NCBI GenBank assembly: GCA_021773435.1
Contig: JAJFKC010000009.1
Span: 1 to 64,000, forward strand
Direction of reading: 5' to 3'
Source: Porticoccaceae bacterium
GTDB lineage: Bacteria; Pseudomonadota; Gammaproteobacteria; Pseudomonadales; Porticoccaceae
Length of the DNA: 64,000 nt
Under the pieces are notes generated by a model that did not search any database, was not told the origin of the DNA, and was given only the letters and a program-made list of their open reading frames with translations. Positions within the stretch are counted from its first letter, which is position 1. Every line of letters begins with the position of its first letter. Of this stretch, positions 16,545 through 25,560 are shown in pieces. The translations under genes were made by a program, and so were the position numbers.

Positions 16545-16817
16545 GACTAAACCCTCCATCGCAAAGGTTATGTAGCCACGGTAGCAGGAACTCAGTTTAC
16601 TGCTGCTCCAGATGCTGGTGGCCGCCTGAGTGTTCTGTGCTTTTGAGTATAGGTCAATTATTCGTCAACTGCCGAGCGACGGTTGGCGCCGGTGTTTCTT
16701 ATCTATGTTTTTGCAAAAAACTGCACCAAATATTAGCGGTGCGCTCGTTTTAAAGGTGCGTCACGATTTTGCGAACAAGCCTTGAATTGTTTTATCGCGG
16801 TCTTGAAGGCAATAGCA
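16545..16817 (-). other. Spacer upstream of the DUF2189 gene
   Basis: No ORF, tandem array or strong terminator was seen. It contains a short T/A-rich stretch (ATGTTTTTGCAAAAAACTGCA) that could form a small hairpin. Confidence 0.3.
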
Positions 16818-17591
16818 TTAGCCGGGGTAGACCTTGACGCCTTTTTGGAAAATCGTGAATTGGCCTTTTTTCATTCCATGCCATTCTTCGTTAGAGGTTA
16901 GTGCCTGGGTGGCAATGACTGTAACAACATCGTCTGGTTGTGTTTCCTGGGCAAAATCGACGGCCATATCGGCATCCAGTAATTGTGCGTTGCCAAACGG
17001 TGCTTTGCGGGTAAGCCAGGCGAGTTTCGTGCTGCAATAGCTATAGAGCGATTGTGAATCGCTCATCAAAATATTGAAAACTCCGAGCCGGGCGATCTGC
17101 TGCGTGAGGATCTCAATAAAGGGCCACAGCAACCGGCGATTTGTTGGTGGCGTGGGATATTCCCTGCGAATCTGGTCGAGCAACCAGCAAAACGCATATT
17201 CGCTGTCTGATGTGCCCACTGGAAAGTAATGCTTAAGTGGCCATCTTTTAATGCCTTTGAGTTGGCCATTGTGAGCAAATGACCAGGTTTGCCCCCACAA
17301 TTCGCGGGAAAACGGATGAGTATTTTCCAGGCAGACCCGGCCGCGATTGGCCTTGCGAATATGGCAAATGACGGAATTGCTTTTAATGGAATAGCCCTGC
17401 ACAAATTGAGCGATTTCCGAATTGGCGCTGGCACCTGAGTCATGAAAAGCTCGATAACCCTTGCCCTCATAAAAAGCGATGCCCCAGCCGTCCCGGTGAG
17501 GTCCGGTGACGCCACCTCGACGCATTAATCCTGCGAAGCTAAAACATATATCGGTGGGGACGCTGGCACTCATGCCGAGAAGTTCGCACAT
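16818..17591 (-). CDS. Class II glutamine amidotransferase (YafJ-like)
   Basis: 257 residues. The mature-enzyme nucleophile Cys2 follows the start directly ([19 protein letters not shown]), which fixes the start at 17591 rather than the upstream [26 protein letters not shown] and HIRKANRG carry further Ntn-amidotransferase motifs, and [16 protein letters not shown] supplies the conserved Asn-Gly. YafJ-like enzymes are stand-alone glutaminase-type proteins of uncertain substrate. The gene is preceded by a long AT-rich spacer shared with the divergent coxB gene. Confidence 0.85.
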   Translation of the reverse strand: MCELLGMSASVPTDICFSFAGLMRRGGVTGPHRDGWGIAFYEGKGYRAFHDSGASANSEIAQFVQGYSIKSNSVICHIRKANRGRVCLENTHPFSRELWGQTWSFAHNGQLKGIKRWPLKHYFPVGTSDSEYAFCWLLDQIRREYPTPPTNRRLLWPFIEILTQQIARLGVFNILMSDSQSLYSYCSTKLAWLTRKAPFGNAQLLDADMAVDFAQETQPDDVVTVIATQALTSNEEWHGMKKGQFTIFQKGVKVYPG

Positions 17592-18223
17592 GGGTATCTT
17601 TGCTCGAATCATTGATTATAGGGACTCTCGATTATAAAGGTTTATCGACTGGATAAAGAATATCGTTAACCGACTAGCAGTTGCCTGATGCAGGCTTTTA
17701 CTTAATTAGGGTGTATTTTTCGCCTACGGGTTTGTAGCCAATGTTAGGCAGAATCGTCTTTGTGTAAATGAAGGTCTTGAGATACTTGTCAACTAACAAA
17801 GTGGCTTTTAATTAAAGTATTGGCCGTAAAATATACAAAAATAAAGTGACAAAATATTAGGAGTTACATGGTAAAGAATGTCTAAATACCTAAATTGGTA
17901 TATCAGAAATACATAAATCTAAAAATAATTAGGCCATGATATTCATGAGTTTATTACCTATCGATATATTGCGGGTATTCCAATAAATTTTAATGTGCTA
18001 AACGGTTACCTATATAATCAGTTAGTATTATCACAACCCTAGTTTATTAAGGGTAGAAGCTATAAAGCTTGATTAACGCTAACAATGTCTATTGTTATAA
18101 AAAAAACAACTGATTTATAAGAAAAAGTATTTATAGGCTAATTATTAGCAATAAAAAGAATAAGGGTTTTATTTTTGCTGGATAACTTCCCTTATAAACA
18201 GATTTAGCAGATATGCGGGGAAT
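17592..18223. promoter_or_regulatory. 632-bp AT-rich divergent spacer before the cytochrome oxidase operon
   Basis: No ORF longer than a few codons and no RNA gene was recognised. The last 400 bp are clearly richer in A and T than the surrounding genes. It must hold promoters for both the amidotransferase gene and the cox operon. The one clear regulatory candidate is the palindrome at 18080-18097. Confidence 0.5.
18080..18097. promoter_or_regulatory. 7-bp inverted repeat, candidate operator upstream of coxB
   Basis: TAACAAT and ATTGTTA are perfect arms around GTCT, about 130 bp before coxB. It does not match a consensus I can name (not FNR). Confidence 0.35.
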
Positions 18224-19594
18224 ATGGCGATGGCGATAGCGATTGCGGTAGTGATCTTAATTATCGGTTCAGTACTGTTCCACTTCTGGAGTCCTTGGTG
18301 GCTAACCCCCATAGCGTCTAACTGGGGCATGATCGACGACACCATAAATCTCACCTTTGCAGTCACAGGCTTCGTATTTGTTGCGGTCAATGGTTTCCTT
18401 GCCTACGTGATTATTCGTTACCGTCACCGCGACGATAAGCGCGCTACTTATGAGCCCGAAAATAAAAAGCTGGAGTGGTGGCTGATTGGACTCACTACTG
18501 TGGGTGTTGCCGCCTTGCTGGCACCCGGTCTGGTGGTCTGGGCAAAATTGGTCGATGTTCCTGAAGACGCAGCACAGGTAGAGGTGGTCGGTCAGCAATG
18601 GCACTGGAGTTTTCGCTATCCCGGTGCAGATGGCGTACTGGGCAAAGTAAATTCTCGCCTGGTTAATGAGGATAATCCCTTTGGCATGAACCCCGATGAC
18701 CCTGCGGGTCGGGATGACATCCTGGTCAGGGGCAATGAATTACGTCTACCGCTGGACGAGCCGGTCAAACTGTTGCTGCGCTCTAAAGATGTTTTGCACA
18801 ATTTTGCCGTCGCCCAATTTCGCGTAAAAATGGATCTCGTACCGGGCATGGTGCCCTATCTCTGGTTTACGCCAACCCGCACCGGTAAGTTCGACATTCT
18901 TTGTGAAGAGTTATGTGGTCTTGGTCACTTCGCGATGCGCGGCCATGTGGTGATCGATGAGCGTGACGACTACGAAGCCTGGTTAAGCAAGCAGGTGACC
19001 TTTGCCGATACATTAAAGCAGACCAAGGGGGACGCCGTGGCAGGGAAGATTTTGTACGGTACCTGTGCAAGCTGTCACGGGCAGGGGGGGCAGGGTAACG
19101 TCGCCTTAAATGCGCCTAAATTAAGTGGTCAAAGTGGCTGGTATATGACAGGTCAACTTAAAAACTTTAAGTCCGGTGTTCGTGGTGCAGACGAGAATGA
19201 TCCCTACGGTCAGCAAATGGCCCAGATGACAGCGTTATTATACGATGATAAGGCCATAAGCGATGTGGCTGCCTATATAAGAACTCTGCCGGATACACCG
19301 GCGCCGACAACTCTTGAATCCGCCGCGGCCAAAGGGGCTCAGATTTATAGCACCTGTGCCGCATGTCATGGCAGCAATGGTCAGGGTATTAGTGCGATGA
19401 ACGCGCCTCGACTGGCAGGCATGAGTGACTGGTATCTGGTGACCCAACTAAATAATTTTAAGGCCGGTGTCCGCGGTAGCCATGAACAGGACAAGTATGG
19501 CCCACAAATGCTGTTGATGACGTCTATGCTAAAGAATGAGCAAATGGTTACTGACCTGGTGGCTTATATCAATACGCTGGGTAAACCGGAGTAG
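18224..19594 (+). CDS. coxB: Cytochrome c oxidase subunit II with two fused cytochrome c domains
   Basis: 456 residues. Two N-terminal membrane helices (about 3-25 and 42-65, plus one at 88-108) precede the CuA domain, whose ligand set CEELCGLGHFAM is intact. Two class I cytochrome c modules follow: CASCHGQGGQG (about 285) and CAACHGSNGQG (about 380), each with a downstream methionine. Canonical caa3 subunit II has one such domain, so two is unusual. It takes electrons in the periplasm and hands them to subunit I. The SD (GGGGA) fits the second ATG at 18230 better than that at 18224; either gives the same protein bar two residues. Confidence 0.9.
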   Translation: MAMAIAIAVVILIIGSVLFHFWSPWWLTPIASNWGMIDDTINLTFAVTGFVFVAVNGFLAYVIIRYRHRDDKRATYEPENKKLEWWLIGLTTVGVAALLAPGLVVWAKLVDVPEDAAQVEVVGQQWHWSFRYPGADGVLGKVNSRLVNEDNPFGMNPDDPAGRDDILVRGNELRLPLDEPVKLLLRSKDVLHNFAVAQFRVKMDLVPGMVPYLWFTPTRTGKFDILCEELCGLGHFAMRGHVVIDERDDYEAWLSKQVTFADTLKQTKGDAVAGKILYGTCASCHGQGGQGNVALNAPKLSGQSGWYMTGQLKNFKSGVRGADENDPYGQQMAQMTALLYDDKAISDVAAYIRTLPDTPAPTTLESAAAKGAQIYSTCAACHGSNGQGISAMNAPRLAGMSDWYLVTQLNNFKAGVRGSHEQDKYGPQMLLMTSMLKNEQMVTDLVAYINTLGKPE

Positions 19595-19637
19595 CCAAAT
19601 TGCTAACTGAAGAAACCGGACGGATAGACGGATAGAT
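19583..19637 (+). repeat. Short duplications after the coxB stop
   Basis: AAACCGGA ends coxB (19583-19590) and recurs at 19613-19620. It is followed by two 8-nt units, ACGGATAG (19620-19627 and 19628-19635). These are weak and partly decayed. Confidence 0.45.
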
Positions 19638-19685
19638 GGTTGCGATCTAAGCTCTGTTAAGCACTGCTAATAAGGGGAATTATAA

Positions 19686-21458
19686 ATGACACAAGTCGCC
19701 CATGATGAAACTGCCTTCGCGCCCCCCGCTGAAGTCGAAGAGGTAGAGCTTTATCACCCCAAAACCTTTATCGGCAAATACATCTGGAGTCAGGATGCCA
19801 AGGTAATCGCCATCCAGTATTCGATTACCGCTATCGGCATTGGTCTGGTAGCGCTGGTATTGTCGGGCATTATGCGATTGCAGCTGGGCTTTCCTGATAC
19901 ATTTTCGTTTATCGATCCGAGTTCATATATCCAGAACGTAACCATTCACGGCATGATCATGGTTATCTATTTGTTAACCGCGCTATTTTTGGGCGGCTTT
20001 GGTAACTACCTAATTCCACTGATGGTCGGTGCCCGGGATATGGTTTTCCCCTACGTCAATATGATCAGTTACTGGGTATATCTGGCGGCAGTGCTTGTCC
20101 TGGTGGCCAGCTTTTTTGCCCCTGGTGGAGCCACCGGGGCCGGTTGGACGCTGTACCCACCACAGGCAATTTTGCCGGGTACTCCTGGCTCGGACTGGGG
20201 CATTGTGTTGATGCTGATCTCCCTGGCCCTGTTTATTGTTGGTTTTACCATGGGTGGTTTGAACTATGTCGTCACTGTATTGCAGGCCCGCACTCGGGGC
20301 ATGAGCTTAATGCGAATGCCGCTAACGATATGGGGTATCTTTATGGCGACGATACTAGCGCTGTTGGCATTTCCTGCGCTTTTTGTTAGCGCCATTATGA
20401 TGATTCTGGATCAGACCATTGGCACCAGCTTTTTTATGCCAGCGGTCGTTTCTATGGGTGAACAGCTTGATTACGATGGCGGCAGTCCCATTTTATTTCA
20501 ACATTTGTTCTGGTTTTTTGGCCATCCGGAAGTTTATATCGTCGCGCTGCCCGCTTTTGGTATTGTCTCCGATTTAATCAGCGTCCATGCACGAAAAAAT
20601 ATTTTTGGTTACCGGATGATGGTATGGGCCATTATCGCCATTGGCGCGCTCAGCTTTATTGTTTGGGCTCACCACATGTATGTCAGCGGTATGCATCCCT
20701 ACTTTGGATTTTTCTTCGCGACAACGACATTGATTATCGCCGTACCCACTGCGCTGAAGGTTTATAACTGGGTGCTGACTTTGTGGAAAGGCAACATTCG
20801 TCTCACAGTCCCTATGCTTTTCGCCATTGGCTTTATCTTTACCTTTGTTAACGGTGGTATCACCGGTCTGTTTCTGGGTAATGTGACAGTCGATGTGGCT
20901 TTGTCAGATACCTACTTTGTGGTGGCGCACTTTCACATGGTGATGGCGGTGTCACCGATTCTGGTTGTGTTCGGCGCGATCTATCATTGGTATCCAAAAA
21001 TCACCGGGCGAATGCTTAACGATACTTTGGGTAAGACCCACTTCTGGATTACGTTTCTAGGTACCTATGCTATTTATTATCCAATGCATTACCTGGGTAT
21101 TCTCGGTGTACCAAGAAGATATTACGCCAACGGCGTTACGGATTTTATTCCTGAATCAGCGCAGAGCCTGAATGCGGGTATCACTGTTGCTGCATTAATT
21201 GTCGGTGTTGCCCAATTGATTTTCATATATAACCTGATTATCAGCTATTCCAGAGGGAAAGAAGCTGGCGGTAACCCGTGGGAGGCTACAACACTAGAAT
21301 GGCAAACGCCAGACACGCCACCAAAGCACGGTAATTTTGGCGATGAGCTACCGGTGGTGTATCGCTGGGCCTATGACTACGGTGTTCCGGGTGCGGAGCT
21401 TGACTATATTCCCCAAAATCAACCGCCCAGGCCTACGTCGACTGATTCGGAGGCCTAG
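19686..21458 (+). CDS. coxA: Cytochrome c oxidase subunit I (A1-type heme-copper oxidase)
   Basis: 590 residues with 12 or more transmembrane helices. The HPEVY motif (WFFGHPEVYIVALPAFGI), the CuB histidine pair in VWAHHMYVSGM, and the heme ligands in VVAHFHMVMAVSP are intact. The K-channel TxxxK-type segment LIIAVPTALKVYNW is present. The glutamate of GHPEV marks an A1-type D-pathway. The D-channel mouth reads GARDMVFPYVNMISYW, differing from the classical GAPDMAFPRLNNISFW, notably losing the first of the paired asparagines' neighbours. It reduces O2 and pumps protons across the inner membrane. SD AAGGGGA supports the ATG. Confidence 0.95.
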   Translation: MTQVAHDETAFAPPAEVEEVELYHPKTFIGKYIWSQDAKVIAIQYSITAIGIGLVALVLSGIMRLQLGFPDTFSFIDPSSYIQNVTIHGMIMVIYLLTALFLGGFGNYLIPLMVGARDMVFPYVNMISYWVYLAAVLVLVASFFAPGGATGAGWTLYPPQAILPGTPGSDWGIVLMLISLALFIVGFTMGGLNYVVTVLQARTRGMSLMRMPLTIWGIFMATILALLAFPALFVSAIMMILDQTIGTSFFMPAVVSMGEQLDYDGGSPILFQHLFWFFGHPEVYIVALPAFGIVSDLISVHARKNIFGYRMMVWAIIAIGALSFIVWAHHMYVSGMHPYFGFFFATTTLIIAVPTALKVYNWVLTLWKGNIRLTVPMLFAIGFIFTFVNGGITGLFLGNVTVDVALSDTYFVVAHFHMVMAVSPILVVFGAIYHWYPKITGRMLNDTLGKTHFWITFLGTYAIYYPMHYLGILGVPRRYYANGVTDFIPESAQSLNAGITVAALIVGVAQLIFIYNLIISYSRGKEAGGNPWEATTLEWQTPDTPPKHGNFGDELPVVYRWAYDYGVPGAELDYIPQNQPPRPTSTDSEA

Positions 21459-21461
21459 ATT

Positions 21462-22151
21462 ATGACTGTCACCTTGATATTACTGGCCGGCATGATGGCC
21501 GTGATTGTTGGTTGGTTGATTAGGCAAACGACCAATGTTAGTCCCTGGGTTGCCGACACCGGTGTTCAGGAGTATGACAATAACCGTAACAACCCGGATC
21601 AGCTACAGGCTGATTCGGTAAAAATTGGCCTGGGCGTATTTCTTGCCGTCGCGACATCATTGTTCGCGCTATTTATTAGCGCCTACATGATGCGTATGGA
21701 GCTAGCCGACTGGAGTCCACTCAATGACCCCGATATCCTCTGGTTCAATACCGCATTTTTAGTGGTCGCCAGTGTTTATTTTCAGCTCGCACATAACTCA
21801 GTTAAACGCCTGGACGCAAATAAGGTAAGAACCTACTTCCTGGTCGCTGGCATTTTTACCTTTATATTCCTTATCGGTCAGCTCGAAGCCTGGCGTCAGT
21901 TGAGCGAAGCCGGTTATTACCTGTCAAACAATCCTGCCAACGCTTTCTTTTATCTGTTTACTGCAGTACATGGTTTGCATCTGTTCGGCGGCTTATGGGT
22001 TTGGTGTAAAACCACATTAAAATTCGCTGAAGCTAAAGGGAAAGCCCCCGAAGTCGCAATAGTGGCTCGTAGCGTCGAACTTTGTACCATTTATTGGCAT
22101 TTTTTACTGGTTGTTTGGCTGGTTTTATTCGCTTTGTTTATTTATACGTAG
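21462..22151 (+). CDS. Heme-copper oxidase subunit III-like protein (first copy)
   Basis: 229 residues, seven predicted hydrophobic segments. The region WRQLSEAGYYLSNNPANAFFYLFTAVHGLHLFGGLWVW and the ending ELCTIYWHFLLVVWLVLFALFIYT are typical of subunit III (helices with H and W, terminal YWHF). Its start overlaps the end of coxA (GGAGG SD inside coxA), so translation is probably coupled. It is a paralogue of the following gene. One of the two may replace canonical subunit III; both could be needed for a larger complex. Confidence 0.85.
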   Translation: MTVTLILLAGMMAVIVGWLIRQTTNVSPWVADTGVQEYDNNRNNPDQLQADSVKIGLGVFLAVATSLFALFISAYMMRMELADWSPLNDPDILWFNTAFLVVASVYFQLAHNSVKRLDANKVRTYFLVAGIFTFIFLIGQLEAWRQLSEAGYYLSNNPANAFFYLFTAVHGLHLFGGLWVWCKTTLKFAEAKGKAPEVAIVARSVELCTIYWHFLLVVWLVLFALFIYT

Positions 22152-22195
22152 CTTCACAAAGATACCTATAGGCAGATATAGAGCAGGAAATTAAC

Positions 22196-22915
22196 ATGGC
22201 ATCGACGACCACGGCAAACCCCGAAGATATCCCCAGCGATGGTCTAGAAAGTCTGATCGCCGATTGGTCATCCGACCAGCGCGCCTTTAAAAAGGTGCCC
22301 TGGGGCAAGGCCATGATGTGGATATTTCTGCTCAGTGATACCTTTATTTTTACCTGTTTTCTGACCAGCTATATGACGGTGCGCACTACTACCACAGTGC
22401 CGTGGCCGAACCCCAGTGAAGTGTTTGCGCTAACCATTGCTGGCAATCATGTGCCCTTACTGCTTATCGCCATCATGACATTTATTCTGATCAGCAGCAG
22501 CGGGACCATGGCCATGGCTGTCAAGTTTGGTTACGAGAAAAACCGCAAAGTTTGCGCTTATTTACTGATCGTCACTGCCTTGTTTGGTGCGTCTTTCGTG
22601 GGCATGCAGGCCTTTGAGTGGACTAAGCTGATTGTCGACGAAGGCGTCAGACCCTGGGGCAACCCTATGGGTGCGGCACAGTTCGGCGCCAGCTTCTTTA
22701 TGATCACCGGGTTCCATGGGTTTCACGTGTCGATAGGCGTTATTTTTCTGATTATTACTGCCACCAAAGTATGGCGAGGCAGTATAGAACTGGGGCGGCC
22801 GGGTTTTATGACTGGCCGAGCCGGCAGCTACGATATGGTTGAAACCATGGGCCTCTACTGGCATTTTGTGGATTTGGTTTGGGTCTTTATCTTTGCATTT
22901 TTCTATCTTTGGTAG
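22196..22915 (+). CDS. Heme-copper oxidase subunit III-like protein (second copy)
   Basis: 239 residues. The segment TGFHGFHVSIGVIFLIITATKVWRG and the final ETMGLYWHFVDLVWVFIFAFFYLW are strong subunit III motifs, closer to canonical CoxC than the preceding gene. The cytosolic N-terminus is about 45 residues long before the first helix (KAMMWIFLLSDTFIFTCFLT). It lies 44 bp after the first copy with its own AGGA SD and is followed 9 bp later by the subunit IV gene. Subunit III stabilises proton uptake and turnover; it carries no redox centre. Confidence 0.88.
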   Translation: MASTTTANPEDIPSDGLESLIADWSSDQRAFKKVPWGKAMMWIFLLSDTFIFTCFLTSYMTVRTTTTVPWPNPSEVFALTIAGNHVPLLLIAIMTFILISSSGTMAMAVKFGYEKNRKVCAYLLIVTALFGASFVGMQAFEWTKLIVDEGVRPWGNPMGAAQFGASFFMITGFHGFHVSIGVIFLIITATKVWRGSIELGRPGFMTGRAGSYDMVETMGLYWHFVDLVWVFIFAFFYLW

Positions 22916-22924
22916 GGGGTCGAT

Positions 22925-23245
22925 ATGTCAACAGCAGAGGGTCAGCAACATCCCATTAGCGTATATTTATGGATTTGGGGACTGCTATTTGTTCTCAGTG
23001 CCTTTTCATACATGGTGGATTATTTTCAATTCCAGGGCTTATCGCGTTGGTCGTTAATCCTGCTATTTATGTTTTTAAAAGCCGGATTGATTGTCAGTAT
23101 CTTTATGCATATGGCCTGGGAGCGGATGGCGCTGGTCTGCGCAATTTTAGTACCACCTGGATGTCTGATGGTGCTAATTGGTTTGATGTTTGTCGAAGGT
23201 GATTATACTTTTTTTACTCGTGATACTTATTTTATCCTGAAGTAA
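22925..23245 (+). CDS. Cytochrome c oxidase subunit IV family protein
   Basis: 106 residues with three hydrophobic helices. The segments YLWIWGLLFVLSAFSYMVDYFQFQGLSRWSLILLFMFLKAGLIVSIFMHMAWE and LVGLIGLMFVEG-type ending fit bacterial subunit IV of aa3/caa3 oxidases; the conserved FMH stretch is typical. Its start has GGGGG directly upstream. It closes the II-I-III-III-IV operon. The last codons are followed by a 14-nt duplication. Confidence 0.82.
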   Translation: MSTAEGQQHPISVYLWIWGLLFVLSAFSYMVDYFQFQGLSRWSLILLFMFLKAGLIVSIFMHMAWERMALVCAILVPPGCLMVLIGLMFVEGDYTFFTRDTYFILK

Positions 23246-23262
23246 AGTATTCCTTTATGACC

Positions 23263-23290
23263 AAAAATATTTAATGCAAAATATTTAATG
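23263..23290 (+). repeat. 14-nt tandem duplication after the subunit IV gene
   Basis: AAAATATTTAATG occurs at 23264-23276 and again at 23278-23290, one base apart, giving a 14-nt period. Each copy has TAA (23272 and 23286). With the gene stop at 23243 these fall in all three frames. Confidence 0.6.
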
Positions 23291-23366
23291 TTAGACGATA
23301 CTGCTGGAGAAATAAGCCAGTGAAATATAATTTATTGATCGTTACAAATTCATATCTACATAAAAT

Positions 23367-23393
23367 AAAAAAGCCAGTTCCCTGGCTTTTTTA
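23367..23393. terminator. Bidirectional rho-independent terminator after the oxidase operon
   Basis: AAAAAAGCCAG (23367-23377) pairs with CTGGCTTTTTT (23382-23392) around TTCC. The A-run and T-run make it usable in both directions, between the cox operon and the - strand gene at 23481. Confidence 0.88.
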
Positions 23394-23480
23394 TTAAATC
23401 AATCACGCTTATCAAAGACTATAAATTACAGACTTTGATTTCTTAAACGCGGATTCATGTTTCTTGATATAAGCTCATCC

Positions 23481-24035
23481 TTAGAGCGGCTTTTTAACTT
23501 GCCGAAAGGTTTGATGGGCTCTAACAAACCAGCCAGCCGTACCTTTGGCTTCACCACCGTATGACAGGCGAGGATGATTGCTTATAACTCGGTCGAGTAT
23601 TTCTTTTTGTTGCCCTTCGACATCGACAAAGAACACATGCTTGCCGTCAGCTAAATCTTGTTCAAATTGCCTAAATTGGTAATGGGGTACCTGAATACCA
23701 AAAAAACCACCTTCCCAGGTGCAAAAACCTAGCACCACAATAGCTAGAAAGATAAAGGGCACCCAGGTGTATTTCTCGGTGAGACCAAAATAATAGGCAA
23801 GTACTAACACCGTCGGCGCACCGATAATACCGATAATGGCACCTCGCTTCATTGAGCGAACCACATCCGTGCGCATTACCGCTTCAACTTCATGGAGGTG
23901 TGGATGGTGAGCTACGCCCGCGTCATCCCGACTTAAGACATGGATTTGTGGTGTTACCAACCCATCATGTTCCAGTTCTTCTTCTACGTGCTCAAGATCG
24001 TCCAGGTCATCACTTATAAAATAATGGCGTTTCAT
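23481..24035 (-). CDS. Conserved two-helix membrane protein of unknown function
   Basis: 184 residues. A cytosolic N-terminal region with an acidic stretch (SDDLDDLEHVEEELE) precedes two membrane helices (about 72-90 and 93-110). A C-terminal soluble domain follows (VPHYQFRQFEQDLADGKHVFFVDVE). The protein is widespread in marine gammaproteobacteria and has been annotated in older databases as an NAD/FAD-utilising enzyme of cell division, which is not supported by any motif here. The SD AAGGGG supports the start. It is convergent with the oxidase operon. Confidence 0.75.
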   Translation of the reverse strand: MKRHYFISDDLDDLEHVEEELEHDGLVTPQIHVLSRDDAGVAHHPHLHEVEAVMRTDVVRSMKRGAIIGIIGAPTVLVLAYYFGLTEKYTWVPFIFLAIVVLGFCTWEGGFFGIQVPHYQFRQFEQDLADGKHVFFVDVEGQQKEILDRVISNHPRLSYGGEAKGTAGWFVRAHQTFRQVKKPL

Positions 24036-24352
24036 CGCTAACCCCTTTTAATTATTTGCTTAAGCCTTGGTCAGCCAGTTGAGCTGTACTACCTGCAACC
24101 AGCTACAACTAAAATATAACGCGTTTTAAATGAATCATTTAGTAGGATTTATTCTATAAATATCACGTCATATAATAAAATGGCTGGTGCTAAGATGATT
24201 TTACAAGCGGAGTGGAAGTTATAAACAGGATGAAAAAAACCTAGAGGTAAGCTGTTTTTATTATTTGCTAATAGATTTTTTATCCAGCATCACAGAGACG
24301 TTTGCCCGATTATTTAGTGTTTGGCTTGTCCTTGAGATGAGTGTTCGTCTGG
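24036..24352. other. 317-bp spacer
   Basis: AT-rich. No ORF, RNA gene or clear repeat was recognised. It should hold the promoter of the 23481 gene. A short A/T hairpin-like region lies near 24230-24290. Confidence 0.3.
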
Positions 24353-24877
24353 TCAGCTGGCAAAGTTGTCATCAGAGTTTAGCTTGGCATTTATGTGAGC
24401 TACAAAATCTGGATCAAAACATTCTTGATTTCGCTGCTGGCGCCATAGTGCATCAACACCAGCAAACGACATATATTGGGAAAACCCTACATCGAACATT
24501 TGCCAACTTGCCTTACCAGTATAGCCACGTTTATTGTGGAGAAAAGCATTTTGACAATATCCAAAACATGCGAACCAGTAGCTATCGTAGCGCACACGCT
24601 CCAGTGAGTTTAATTCGTTGCCCCGGTTGCCCCGGTTGCCCCGATAGATAATGTCCGCTAATTCGGAATTCTGGGCCAGCATCGTGAACTGCCTGCCGCT
24701 TTGATCGGTTGCAGCGATTTCTGCTGCGGAAGCAACCGCCGATGTATGCTGGTCCATCGTGCGGCTATTTTGACGGATCTGCATCGCCAGATAAGCCAGG
24801 GTGATAATAACGCCCAGCGCTCCAACAGCCTCACTGATGGCTCCTATAGCATCCCAGTTCATAGCATCCCAATTCAT
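24353..24877 (-). CDS. Small membrane-anchored protein (MNWDAIG family), unknown function
   Basis: 174 residues. One N-terminal membrane helix (about 10-33: IGAISEAVGALGVIITLAYLAMQ) is followed by a soluble domain rich in Q/N. Proteins with this N-terminus and a C-terminal CFDPDFVAHI-type stretch are common uncharacterised genes in marine gammaproteobacteria. Two in-frame duplications are present: MNWDAMNWDA at the start (15-nt unit, containing the start codon) and GNRGNRGN (9-nt unit) at about residue 80. Two start codons therefore compete. It follows the rhodanese gene by 28 bp and is likely co-transcribed. Confidence 0.65.
   Translation of the reverse strand: MNWDAMNWDAIGAISEAVGALGVIITLAYLAMQIRQNSRTMDQHTSAVASAAEIAATDQSGRQFTMLAQNSELADIIYRGNRGNRGNELNSLERVRYDSYWFACFGYCQNAFLHNKRGYTGKASWQMFDVGFSQYMSFAGVDALWRQQRNQECFDPDFVAHINAKLNSDDNFAS
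24617..24643 (-). repeat. Three in-frame 9-nt units inside the 24353 gene
   Basis: GTTGCCCCG occurs three times in a row, encoding RGN repeats. The unit preserves the frame. Confidence 0.75.
24846..24875 (-). repeat. 15-nt duplication containing the start codon of the 24353 gene
   Basis: ATAGCATCCCAGTTC (24846-24860) and ATAGCATCCCAATTC (24861-24875) are adjacent. On the - strand they encode MNWDA twice. Each copy has its own ATG. Confidence 0.75.
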
Positions 24878-24905
24878 CGTCTTAATTCTTTAATTTTGCC
24901 AGGTT

Positions 24906-25298
24906 TTATTTTTTGGCCACTTCTTCGGTGGCTAGTTCGGCATTAGTCCAGGCTTCAAAACCGCCACCGATATGACAGATGGATTCAAGGCCCATATTTT
25001 GTAAAGCCTGGGTAGCGAGTGCTGAGCGATGGCTTTTGGCGCAGTACAGCACCAGTTTTTTCCCTGAGGAGAACACATCTCTGTGGTATTCGCTTTCCGG
25101 ATCGGCCCAGAATTCCAGCATACCCCGGGGTGCGTGGGTGGCGCCGGGTATCTTGCCCTCGCGATATAGCTCGCGAATGTCGCGAATATCAATTACCACG
25201 GTATTTTCGTCGTCGAGGCTAGCTTTGGCTTGTTCCACGCTAATAGTTTCAATTTCTTTCATGGCCTTGTCGACCAGTTGTTTTACGGTAACTTTCAT
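24906..25298 (-). CDS. Rhodanese-like sulfurtransferase
   Basis: 130 residues, a single rhodanese domain. The VVIDIRDIRELYREGKIPGATHAPRG entry and GLESICHIGGGFEAW exit motifs are typical. The catalytic loop is LYCAKSHRSALATQAL, with the nucleophile Cys in a CxxxxR pattern, so sulfur transfer is likely. The opening MKVTVKQLVDKA is short and without a signal peptide, so the protein is cytoplasmic. It is upstream of the small membrane protein gene and divergent from the aldo/keto reductase gene. Confidence 0.88.
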   Translation of the reverse strand: MKVTVKQLVDKAMKEIETISVEQAKASLDDENTVVIDIRDIRELYREGKIPGATHAPRGMLEFWADPESEYHRDVFSSGKKLVLYCAKSHRSALATQALQNMGLESICHIGGGFEAWTNAELATEEVAKK

Positions 25299-25560
25299 TG
25301 AGATTTCCTTTGGCTTTGCAGTTGTAGGATGTGTGGCGGCAGGAGATGCAGTTTAGCGTGCATGCTTTTTGCCAGTTTAGTCATCAGCCTGATCAGCTCC
25401 TAATCTAGGCTCATAGTATCTGAATTGCGTTTGCAGGCAACTGCTTGCTCGGTGAGCACAGGTAACCCGAATAGAGACGCCTTGTCGCCTAGCCCTGCGA
25501 CCCGTGAGTGAGTAAACTTGCTCATCGAAATTACATTCACCCACAAGAAGGGGCGCAATA
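25299..25560. promoter_or_regulatory. Divergent promoter spacer, rhodanese / aldo-keto reductase
   Basis: 262 bp without a credible gene. It holds promoters for both genes; no operator could be named. The aldo/keto reductase SD is AAGGGG at its right end. Confidence 0.4.

Noticed and set aside
24265-24651. 128-aa + strand ORF
   Set aside because: It is antisense to the - strand membrane-protein gene, which has a clear helix, a family N-terminus and in-frame repeats.
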